NCBI GenBank assembly: GCA_902773245.1
Contig: CACYDY010000387.1
Location: forward strand, 1-6,782
Origin: an uncultured Ruminococcus sp.
GTDB lineage: Bacteria; Bacillota; Clostridia; Oscillospirales; Acutalibacteraceae
DNA length: 6,782 bases
Reading direction: 5' to 3'
Shown: one piece after another, positions 1 to 5,905 of the stretch
How the letters are laid out: each line of letters opens with the position of its first letter
Position numbering within the stretch: the stretch's first letter is position 1
The notes under the pieces: model-generated
What the model was told of the DNA's origin: nothing
What the model saw: only the letters and a program-made list of their open reading frames with translations
Databases searched by the model: none
Program-made: the position numbers and the translations under genes

Positions 1-794
1 AGAAAATGCGGACTCATTCCGATCACGGTACGCTCGTATTCCGTCAGGTGAATGAGTTCAAGCAGCCTTTTCCTGCCGATAACATCATTCCACTTCTCGT
101 CGAGCGTCGGAGTTATCCATACGCTGCCCTCGACCGCTCGTGTGTCCAATATATAAAACCCGGCAATATGAAGTTCGTTCTCCATACCGTCCACATGATG
201 AAAATATGCGTTTGCGATAAAAAACGGATACTGTTCCGGGCGGTCGTGTTCGCCTGTAGTGATCTCTTTTCTGAGCATATCCATGTAAATATCGTCGTCA
301 AGGAAGTCGTTATCTCTGCCGTAGGTCGAAAGCGCCCACGTTGCGGTGCTGTATCTCGATATGCCCGCAGCGATCAGCAGACCTCCCTTTTTCAGAACTC
401 GATGAGCTTCACCTAGCACATTTTCACGGTCTGATCTGTCCTGCAAATGATACAGCGGACCCATCAGCAGCACAACATCTGCGCTCTCGTCGGGCTTGTC
501 GATGTTCCTTGCATCGCCGACCTCCGCTTTATATGGCGTTTTCATATTCTTCTTCGCGTACTCGACCGCTGCCGGCGCAAGCTCTATAAGCGTGACGTCG
601 TGACCCTGTTCGGCAAGCCACTCGGAGTATTTCCCGATACCGCCGCCAATATCGTATATCACGCTTTTTTTCGTGATGTAGTCGGAGATGATCTCCTTCG
701 AGCGGTAAAACTCAACAGCGCCCAGCCCGTGTTCAAGGCGGTCGATCTCCGCGCCGTTATTGTAAAATTCGTATATTTCGCGATCGTTCTGCAT
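1..794 (-). CDS. Class I SAM-dependent methyltransferase (3' end beyond window)
   Basis: Read on the minus strand, an open frame runs from ATG at 794 to the left edge without a stop, giving 264 residues. The start is preceded by AGGGTGG at about 6 nt spacing. The SAM-binding glycine-rich loop is at residues 46-56 (VIYDIGGGIGK), followed by the acidic end of strand 2 (LIEL, 69-72) and a GDA motif at 93-95. The strand-4 region VVLLMGPLYHL (107-117) is typical of a Firmicutes group of small-molecule or uncharacterised methyltransferases, and LKKGGLLIAA (134-143) is the usual post-motif turn. These together make a Rossmann-type methyltransferase secure. The substrate cannot be read from the sequence. 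Family members are commonly about 265-280 residues, so only the last few codons are probably missing. It has its own promoter and is probably not co-transcribed only from the HAD gene upstream. Confidence 0.88.
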   Translation of the reverse strand, partial: MQNDREIYEFYNNGAEIDRLEHGLGAVEFYRSKEIISDYITKKSVIYDIGGGIGKYSEWLAEQGHDVTLIELAPAAVEYAKKNMKTPYKAEVGDARNIDKPDESADVVLLMGPLYHLQDRSDRENVLGEAHRVLKKGGLLIAAGISRYSTATWALSTYGRDNDFLDDDIYMDMLRKEITTGEHDRPEQYPFFIANAYFHHVDGMENELHIAGFYILDTRAVEGSVWITPTLDEKWNDVIGRKRLLELIHLTEYERTVIGMSPHF

Positions 795-820
795 AACGCA
801 CCACCCTTTTGTTTTTGATA

Positions 821-848
821 ATTGTACTTTTTTTCAATCAAATGTCAA
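821..848 (-). promoter_or_regulatory. Sigma-A-type promoter for the methyltransferase
   Basis: On the minus strand, TTGACA (848-843) and TACAAT (826-821) are separated by 16 bp with an A-rich spacer. The -10 box lies 26 nt upstream of the methyltransferase ATG at 794, leaving a short leader that carries the ribosome binding site. The boxes are seen directly; activity is inferred. Confidence 0.75.
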
Positions 849-915
849 GGGTAAGGTGCGTTGAATAATTTTTCCACATAGGGGAAAGGACTCTGAGCAG
901 TATTATTGCTAACTC

Positions 916-1530
916 TCAAAATATTTTTATTAGCTCAGACAGCTCACTTATTGTGCAGTCGGGTATCTCCGAATCAATGGTCGGCTCGCACAAGCCGCCT
1001 AACCCCTGTTTTATCCACACCGTCAGCATTCCCAGCTTGTTCGTCGGAAGAATGTCGTTGTCTATTCTGTCGCCGACCATTACAGCTTCGTCTGCTTTGC
1101 AGTCTGCACGGTCAAGAGCAATTTGAAATATTCTCAGATCGGGTTTTGCAACGCCTTCTTCCGCAGAAGCGACTACCGTGTCGATGTATTTCAGCAGACC
1201 GAGCTTCTCCAATCTCTCCCTGCTGCCCGGAACCTGATTTGCGATAATGCCTATCTTGTACCGCTTATGCAGCTCTTGCAGACAGGCTTCCGCTTCCGGA
1301 TAAACAAACTCGTCATCGCTGTTCCACGCCGCTGCCTTTAAGCTGTAATATTCAAGCGCTTTATGATATGCGTTTTGATCGTGTTTTGATATCTCGACCA
1401 TTTTCTTGTAAAAATTGTCGAAGCCGATATTTGTGTTTGCAACTGTTCGTTCCACTCTTTTTAAAACAGCGATGCTCTCGTCAACAAGCGTTGAGCCTAT
1501 ATCGAAGAATATCCATTTGATGTTGCGCAT
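916..1530 (-). CDS. HAD-superfamily hydrolase with a DxG variant of motif I
   Basis: The 204-residue protein starts at ATG 1530, behind AGAGG at 9 nt spacing. An in-frame upstream start at 1593 is rejected because it would lie inside the promoter. HAD motif I is FFDIGSTLVDE (8-18), with nucleophile Asp10. Motif II is at about 94-99 (GIIANQ), the motif III lysine is Lys129 in GVAKP, and motif IV is VMVGDRIDNDI (150-160) with Asp154 and Asp159. The cap is a C1-type helical insert between about residues 15 and 90, which fits the length. The second aspartate of the usual DxDxT is Gly12, and motif II has Ala-Asn in place of Ser/Thr-Asn. The acid/base Asp is also absent in L-2-haloacid dehalogenases (DxYGT) and phosphonatases, so simple phosphatase activity should not be assumed. 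The substrate is unknown. It is monocistronic or read together with the methyltransferase 121 nt downstream. Confidence 0.87.
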   Translation of the reverse strand: MRNIKWIFFDIGSTLVDESIAVLKRVERTVANTNIGFDNFYKKMVEISKHDQNAYHKALEYYSLKAAAWNSDDEFVYPEAEACLQELHKRYKIGIIANQVPGSRERLEKLGLLKYIDTVVASAEEGVAKPDLRIFQIALDRADCKADEAVMVGDRIDNDILPTNKLGMLTVWIKQGLGGLCEPTIDSEIPDCTISELSELIKIF

Positions 1531-1564
1531 TGTTTGTTTCCTCTTACAGATTATGATGTAAATA

Positions 1565-1593
1565 ATTGTAAGCCAATGGAATAATGATGTCAA
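1565..1593 (-). promoter_or_regulatory. Sigma-A-type promoter for the HAD hydrolase
   Basis: On the minus strand, TTGACA (1593-1588) and TACAAT (1570-1565) are separated by exactly 17 bp. This is a near-consensus vegetative promoter ending 34 nt before the HAD start codon. Its boxes are identical to those of the methyltransferase promoter. Confidence 0.82.
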
Positions 1594-1646
1594 GGGGTAT
1601 AGTGAGATTCGTTCTGCGGTTTGTTATTTTTTGACGGAAAAGGCAA

Positions 1647-1671
1647 ATTCCCCGATTCCCCGATTTCCCCG
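1647..1671. repeat. Three tandem ATTCCCCG-type units
   Basis: ATTCCCCG (1647-1654), ATTCCCCG (1655-1662) and ATTTCCCCG (1663-1671) lie head to tail. The last unit can pair with CGGGG (1709-1713) and AAATCGG (1719-1725) downstream, forming an interrupted 12-bp stem with an AT-rich loop. The repeats lie in the gene-free stretch between the divergent HAD gene and the DCCP-like operon. They share the core ATTCCC with the phased repeats at 1915-1952 but have a different period. Function is unknown; a protein-binding site or RNA structure is possible. Confidence 0.55.
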
Positions 1672-1736
1672 AAAAAAGAAGTATATACAATACCGCAAAG
1701 AAAGCGAACGGGGAAAAGAAATCGGAGCAGTATGAT

Positions 1737-1756
1737 CGACAGTATTGTCGTTTTTT
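1737..1756 (+). terminator. Weak hairpin plus T6, possible terminator
   Basis: CGACA (1737-1741) pairs with TGTCG (1746-1750) across a 4-nt GTAT loop and is followed directly by six T (1751-1756). The arrangement is that of an intrinsic terminator on the plus strand, but the 5-bp stem is short and no gene is seen upstream that would need it. It could end a short untranslated transcript or be chance. Confidence 0.3.
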
Positions 1757-1817
1757 GCAGAAAAAGCGTGTGCTTTAGCTTTCGGCCACATAATTTAAAG
1801 TAGATTTTAAGTTTATA

Positions 1818-1849
1818 TTAAAGTAACCTTAAGGTGAAAGTGATATTAT
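1818..1849 (+). promoter_or_regulatory. Palindrome and possible upstream extended -10
   Basis: A perfect 10-bp palindrome ACCTTAAGGT (1826-1835) overlaps an imperfect dyad TTAAAG-TAA-CCTTAA (1818-1832). It is followed by TGATATTAT, a good extended -10 (TG at 1841-1842, TATTAT 1844-1849), without a recognisable -35. This might be a second, more distal regulated start for the plus-strand operon. The words are visible; any role is inference. Confidence 0.28.
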
Positions 1850-1914
1850 TATTGCAGAGGATTCTTGAAATATATGGTGTACAAGTGTGAATGATATAGG
1901 CGTTTTAAAGAATA

Positions 1915-1952
1915 ATTCCACACACATTCCTAATTCGTTCCCAATGCATTCC
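1915..1952 (+). promoter_or_regulatory. Four 11-bp-phased (A/G)TTCC direct repeats, likely operator
   Basis: ATTCC (1915), ATTCC (1926), GTTCC (1937) and ATTCC (1948) begin exactly 11 bp apart, about one helical turn, with unrelated 6-bp spacers. The last two units flank and partly overlap the place where a -35 box would be, and the -10 follows 10-12 bp after the last unit. Tandem 11-bp direct repeats replacing the -35 are the known binding layout of OmpR/PhoB-family winged-helix response regulators, such as Pho boxes. The regulator is not in the window. Assigning the family from spacing alone is inference. Confidence 0.6.
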
Positions 1953-1962
1953 CTAAAAATGA

Positions 1963-1970
1963 TATATACT
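1963..1970 (+). promoter_or_regulatory. -10 element of the plus-strand operon
   Basis: TATATACT contains two overlapping -10 candidates: TATATA (1963-1968), preceded by TG at 1960-1961 as an extended -10, and TATACT (1965-1970). No TTGACA-like box lies 16-18 bp upstream, where instead the phased TTCC repeats sit, so the promoter probably needs an activator. Transcription would start near 1975-1978, about 28 nt before the first gene. Confidence 0.62.
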
Positions 1971-2004
1971 ATAGACACCGAAGCAAAACACGGAGGTGCT
2001 TGAG

Positions 2005-3333
2005 ATGAAAGAAAGCAACGGAAAAAACTCCGGATCAGTCCGTCAGAATGACGCATATAGAAAAGAATATTACGATACTCTTAACCGCTTATGGCAGGAT
2101 AACGCAAAACTTACGGAGCTGAAATATTTTCTCGATACGATGTATCATTGGTGTAGTGAGGAGCAGAAGAAAAACGCCGCGCCAAAGGTCGTAATACTTG
2201 GTGCGTCTGTTCCAGAGGAGCTTGTTATAGTGGCAGTGGCAGAGTCTTACTTTATAACAGGCGGCAGTCTCAGTTCGATCTCGTGGTCGGACGAGCTTGT
2301 TCCAAGAGATACAGACCCGGTCAGCCGCTCTGTTTTGGGATATATCCATCAGCCGGGCGGCGTGGATTTTTCGGAGTCGTTGTTTATTATTCCGCTGACA
2401 AGTGACAGCATGAGGAAGATAGCTTTCCAGCTTAAAGAAGAAGGGCGCAAGATATGCCCGATAGATATTCCTCCCGACAGGAAAGATATTTATGCACAGA
2501 AGAAATGGCAAATGCAAATACTCTCAATGACCGATACCATCGCAAAGCATACGGGTACGCACATAACAAAACGATCACTAAAAGCAGCGGTCAAATGTGT
2601 GTCGGGAGCACGGTGCGCACTTCTAAATTTCCTCCATGTAACGAGAGGACGAACGGATATTATCACGAGCGCCGCAAGACAGCTCGTGCAGAACAGCTAT
2701 TACTTTACCGAATCAATAGACGACTGGACACTCCATCTCGAAGCACTGACGGACGAAGCAATTTTTCTGTCAAAGTCGTTTGCAAAGAAAGAACATAATA
2801 GACCGGGAGTTATGCTTCTTGGCTCGCCTGTAATATTTCCGAATTACAAGGTGCCGTTTCTTGTGCAGGATATAGGTCTTGATATTCTTGATACAGCAGA
2901 CACGGCGGCTCTGAAATCTCATATCGTATATGATCGAAAAGTTATGCAAGGAAGCTGCGATACGATAATTTGCAATATCGCTTCAATGTGGTACAAATAT
3001 GACGCTTCATCGGCGTTTGTGAAAAATGATATTCTGTACGATTATGTTTCGTGGCTGATACAGAAGGGTGATATCGAGGGCGTTGTTTATCATGTCCTGA
3101 AAGGTCAGATAGAATACGACTTCGAGATTGAACGCTTTGAAAAGCTGCTGTCGCAGCACAATATCCCTGTTTTTCGTCTTGAAACCGACTACCAATATCA
3201 GGACGTGGAGCAGCTTCGTATCCGTATGGAAGCGTTCTCCGAAATGCTTGTTCAGAATCGATATAAGATAAATTGCGGAGTACAATTTCGCACCGATGAG
3301 AGTATCGGCAAGGAAGAGAGGGCTGTGTCATGA
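2005..3333 (+). CDS. Clusterless 2-hydroxyacyl-CoA dehydratase/DCCP-like paralogue
   Basis: The protein has 442 residues. ATG 2005 is chosen because GGAGG (1992-1996) sits 8 nt upstream; the in-frame GTG at 1996 overlaps that site. It shares the 2-hydroxyacyl-CoA dehydratase D-component/DCCP fold with the gene at 4501. Compare VPEELVIVA (69-77) with VPQELIYAA, LVPRDTDP (98-105) with IVPRDACP, LLGSPVIFPN (271-280) with LTGSPIAFPN, GVVYHVLKG (359-367) with GVIYHVLRG, and DVEQLRIRMEAF with DVEQLRIRIEAF. Every cysteine expected to hold iron-sulfur clusters is replaced: Gly66, Thr85, Asp104, Ser133, the Thr297-Thr300 region, the 328-331 region and Gln368. Its seven remaining cysteines (50, 151, 198, 204, 318, 323, 424) fall elsewhere. 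It is intact and begins the operon, so it is probably a non-catalytic partner, scaffold or sensor rather than decay. It ends in a 4-nt ATGA overlap with the membrane ferredoxin gene. The fold is secure; the role is inferred. Confidence 0.85.
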   Translation: MKESNGKNSGSVRQNDAYRKEYYDTLNRLWQDNAKLTELKYFLDTMYHWCSEEQKKNAAPKVVILGASVPEELVIVAVAESYFITGGSLSSISWSDELVPRDTDPVSRSVLGYIHQPGGVDFSESLFIIPLTSDSMRKIAFQLKEEGRKICPIDIPPDRKDIYAQKKWQMQILSMTDTIAKHTGTHITKRSLKAAVKCVSGARCALLNFLHVTRGRTDIITSAARQLVQNSYYFTESIDDWTLHLEALTDEAIFLSKSFAKKEHNRPGVMLLGSPVIFPNYKVPFLVQDIGLDILDTADTAALKSHIVYDRKVMQGSCDTIICNIASMWYKYDASSAFVKNDILYDYVSWLIQKGDIEGVVYHVLKGQIEYDFEIERFEKLLSQHNIPVFRLETDYQYQDVEQLRIRMEAFSEMLVQNRYKINCGVQFRTDESIGKEERAVS

Positions 3334-4514
3334 GAGCACGAAAAAGAATAATTATTACATCAATAGTGTGTATCGCGCTCGCGGCGCTTGCGTATTTCGC
3401 GTGGCTGTTCCCGTTTTACGAATTTGAAACAAACGATTATACAACAAGCCTTGAAAAGCTGAGGTCAGTCGATTATCTCAATACGCTCGTGCCGCTGCTT
3501 ATAATTATTGCCCTGTCCGCAGTGGGAATAGCCCTCTGCGTTTGGCTGAGAAAGCTGATGGCAAAGACCGATAAGCGTTACTCACGCTTTGCAGATGTCC
3601 GGACAAGCAGAACAACGGGCAATGCCCCAAAGCAAAAGCCCGCCGTGTTTATGATAGTGCGGTGGATTGTGATGATCGTGTTTTCCTTCGTGATGATATG
3701 GGGCGGACTGATCTTCGGGCTGCGTATGTCGAGCATAAGCATTCCGATACTGTCCTGCCCGTGGAATACGGAGCAGATGACGGAATCGAGCTGCTATTAT
3801 CTTTCGCATTTAAACGAGCTGTTCGAGCTGCCGATAAAAAGCATTTTGATATTTATGGGTAGCACTATCGGATTTACGATCCTTCTCGGGCGCGCGATCT
3901 GCGGCTTTCTTTGCCCGATGGGGCTTGTACAGGATATTATGGACAAGATACGCCAAAAGACGAAAATCGAGGGCATTGCGATGAACGAGAAAATGTACGG
4001 CGCGCTGACTCCCGTTAAATGGTGTATGGTGCTGATATTCGTCGGGCTGTGTTTTGCAGGCGGCAATTTCTGTAATTTCTGCCCGGCCGTTGCCGTATCG
4101 CCGATACTTGCGGGAATAAGCACAAGCCTTTACGTCAGCGGATTTTTGATGATACTCGTGCTGATGGGCGGCTTTTTCAAGCGCAGATTGTTCTGCACCG
4201 TCTGTCCTCTCGGATACCTGATGGGGCTGCTCCACAAAATATCCCTGTTTCGTATAAAGAAGGACTGTCAGGCGTGTACCGAATGCGGCGCATGCTATGA
4301 GGCGTGCCCGATGGGGATAAAGATGATCTACACCGAACGCGGAAAGGCCGATGTGACAGACGCAAACTGTATCATGTGCGGCGAGTGCGTGAGGTGCTGT
4401 CCCGAGAATAATGCGCTTTCTGTGACATTCGCAGGGGCAAAAATATACACATCGTCAAGAGAAAAGATAATGTCCGGCTACAAGAGAGGTGGAAATCATT
4501 ATGTCAGAAAATAA
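3330..4514 (+). CDS. NapH-like membrane polyferredoxin (4Fe-4S)
   Basis: This 394-residue membrane iron-sulfur protein starts at ATG 3330, overlapping the previous stop, with AGAGGG 7 nt upstream. About six hydrophobic segments are visible, near 7-29, 52-73, 107-131, 168-190, 229-245 and 268-284. The membrane part carries the CxxxCP-type motifs of the NapH/NosR/CcoG group: CGFLCPMG (191-198), CNFCP (248-252) and CTVCPLG (289-295). The cytosolic tail has two classic 4Fe-4S ferredoxin motifs: C316-C319-C322-C326-Pro, and C347-C350-C353-C357-Pro. In known relatives such proteins pass electrons between membrane quinols or periplasmic partners and soluble proteins. Here, set between two DCCP-like genes and before the activase, it is the obvious electron donor candidate, but direction and partner are inferred. 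The last 14 nt overlap the next gene. Confidence 0.88.
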   Translation: MRARKRIIITSIVCIALAALAYFAWLFPFYEFETNDYTTSLEKLRSVDYLNTLVPLLIIIALSAVGIALCVWLRKLMAKTDKRYSRFADVRTSRTTGNAPKQKPAVFMIVRWIVMIVFSFVMIWGGLIFGLRMSSISIPILSCPWNTEQMTESSCYYLSHLNELFELPIKSILIFMGSTIGFTILLGRAICGFLCPMGLVQDIMDKIRQKTKIEGIAMNEKMYGALTPVKWCMVLIFVGLCFAGGNFCNFCPAVAVSPILAGISTSLYVSGFLMILVLMGGFFKRRLFCTVCPLGYLMGLLHKISLFRIKKDCQACTECGACYEACPMGIKMIYTERGKADVTDANCIMCGECVRCCPENNALSVTFAGAKIYTSSREKIMSGYKRGGNHYVRK

Positions 4515-5810
4515 AGCCGCGGCGCTCAAAGAGCGGCAGAATAAAAGATTTATCAATAAAGAAACGCAGACCTCGGCGAAATATCTGCGCCGCCTTGAGG
4601 AGCTTCCGGGCGCGCCCGAGGGAATAGATGTGTTTTATGATACATTGAAAAGAATATATGTTGACATGAAGTGCGCGGACGCACCAAAGGAGCAAAAAAC
4701 GATCGGAACATACTGTGTCATGGTTCCGCAGGAGCTTATCTACGCTGCCGGGGCAATGCCGGTAAAGCTGTGCAGCGGAAACTACACGGCGTTCTCAAAA
4801 GGTGACGATATTGTACCGAGAGATGCCTGTCCTCTCGTCAAAGCCGTTGCGGGATTCAAGCAGACAGGGCTTATGCCGTTATATGAAAATTGCTCGATGA
4901 TGGTCGTTCCGATCACCTGCGACTGCAAAAAAAGATCGCCGGAATGTTGTCGGATTCGGTTGAGCTTATGACAATGCACATACCCGCCTCGCGGAATGAC
5001 AACGATATTGACGATTATATCGATCAGCTTTACGAGCTTATGGCAAGGCTTGAAGATGTCACGGGCAATCAGATAACATACGATACGCTTTGCGAGGGCT
5101 TTCGGAAGGTCGGATATGCGCAATACGAGCTGTCGGAATTTATTCGCTTGAAGAAAGAAACGCCGTATCTTATTCGCGGCAGCCATGCGATGGCGATACT
5201 GAATGCGGCGGCATATATGGATGCCGAGGAGTGGGGTAAGGCGCTTCATCGGGTCAATCAGTCGCTCAAAAAGCGGGCAAAGCAGGGGCAGACGGTAACG
5301 TCAAAAAAGCTGCCGAGAATACTTCTCACAGGCTCTCCGATCGCATTCCCAAATATGAAGATACCGCTGCTTATCGAGGAGATGGGCGGTATTGTTGCGG
5401 GAGATGAGACCTGCATGGGCGAGAAAGGAATGTGGGATCCCGCGGTCATTACCGATGACAGGTTCGACGGCATGATGCGCGCGCTTGCAAATCGTGCGCT
5501 TCGTCCTTGCCCGTGCCCGACCTTTGCCGACAATAGTCAGAGAATTTTTCGGCTGAAACAGCTCATCAGCGAAAATCAGATACAAGGCGTCATTTACCAC
5601 GTCTTGCGCGGCTGTTTAGTCTATGATTTTGAGTACAAGCGAATTGAAGAGGAGCTTGGAAAGCTGGGAATCCCCGTAATTCGTCTCGAAAGCGATTACA
5701 ACGAGGAAGATGTCGAGCAGCTGAGAATACGCATTGAAGCGTTTATAGAGCTTATAAAGCTAAAGCAAGCGCCCGGTGGCCGAGCGGCCACACGCAGATA
5801 CGCGTTTTAA
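4501..5810 (+). CDS. Double-cubane-cluster protein (YjiM-like), frame broken at A7
   Basis: ATG 4501 follows GAGAGGTGG at 8 nt spacing and lies inside the end of the polyferredoxin gene. The frame from 4501 stops at 4971. The rest of the protein continues in the -1 frame to a stop at 5810. Shifting at the A7 run (4927-4933) joins CDCKK to KIAGML and gives 436 residues, close to the paralogue's 442. The joined protein matches what I recall of E. coli YjiM and the Carboxydothermus double-cubane protein: GTYC (C72), KLC (C91), RDACP (C110), TCDC (C140, C142), DETC (C305), PCPC (C337, C339) and RGC (C372). Such proteins hold an [8Fe-9S] double cubane and, once charged by an ATP-driven activase, reduce small molecules; the natural substrate is unknown. 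The tail after EAFIELI (from about residue 420) is unlike the family and may be extra. Whether the frame break is a sequencing error, a mutation or programmed recoding is open; if it is real and not recoded, this is a pseudogene. Confidence 0.82.
4927..4959 (+). other. Candidate slippery site with downstream hairpin
   Basis: An A7G run (4927-4934) lies exactly where the reading frame must move by -1. The in-frame codons are AAA AAA AGA, so a lysyl-tRNA on the second AAA can re-pair fully with AAA one base back, with an AGA codon waiting in the A site. Five nt downstream a small bulged stem is possible: CCG (4939-4941) with CGG (4957-4959), and AAT (4943-4945) with ATT (4954-4956). No Shine-Dalgarno-like stimulator is seen 10-14 nt upstream, and A7 is also a common place for an indel error or for RNA polymerase slippage. 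Confidence 0.4.
5776..5791 (+). repeat. Perfect 6-bp hairpin at the end of the DCCP-like gene
   Basis: GTGGCC (5776-5781) and GGCCAC (5786-5791) pair across a GAGC loop, just before the stop codon at 5808-5810. A T-run (TTTT at 5805-5808) follows about 13 nt later, too far for a standard terminator. It encodes part of the atypical C-terminal tail (PGGRAATRR). Confidence 0.35.
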
Positions 5811-5820
5811 TTTGGTAGAA

Positions 5821-5889
5821 TGCGAAAAGTTAGCACCGCACAACGGCACCTGCCGACCCGAAAATCACAAAACACTTCGCAAGATTTTT
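5821..5889 (+). other. Intercistronic fold before the activase gene, possible attenuator
   Basis: The 95-nt gap between the DCCP-like gene and the activase can fold. TGCGAAAAGT (5821-5830) pairs with ACTTCGCA (5874-5881) with a 2-nt bulge, enclosing a smaller CGGC-ACCT-GCCG hairpin (5844-5855), and five T follow at 5885-5889. This could lower or time activase expression relative to the upstream genes, or protect the mRNA. The pairing is visible; a role is inferred and the fold is not strong. Nothing else is seen in this gap apart from the AGGAGG ribosome binding site. Confidence 0.25.
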
Positions 5890-5905
5890 AACAGGAGGTA
5901 TTATC

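Noticed and set aside
6..416. Long plus-strand frames across the left 800 bp
   Set aside because: They run antisense to the well-supported methyltransferase, lack ribosome binding sites, and read no recognisable domains.
862..900. Possible terminator for the HAD gene on the minus strand (TTTCC...GGAAA followed by an AT-rich tail)
   Set aside because: The stem is only 5 bp, AT-rich, and there is no proper T-run after it.
1621..1803. A 60-codon plus-strand open frame in the divergent intergenic region
   Set aside because: It begins with TTG without a ribosome binding site, is built from the repeat-rich DNA and a hairpin, and shows no recognisable protein features.
1818..1849. MerR-type operator (TTAAAG...CCTTAAGGT resembles known MerR-family dyads)
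   Set aside because: The dyad centre is about 18 bp from the nearest -10, not midway in a 19-20 bp spacer, and no -35 is present. It is kept only as a palindrome of unknown meaning.
4927..4933. Classic dnaX-type A AAA AAG tandem slippery heptamer
   Set aside because: In the actual frame the codons are AAA AAA AGA, so the two-tRNA slip of the dnaX site does not apply exactly, and no upstream Shine-Dalgarno stimulator is seen. Only single-tRNA slippage or polymerase slippage remains possible.
5770..5790. GGTGGCCGAGCGG resembles the D-arm start of a tRNA-Ser or tRNA-Leu
   Set aside because: No acceptor stem, anticodon arm or T-arm follows; it is a chance match or at most a tiny fragment, and lies inside the end of a coding frame.
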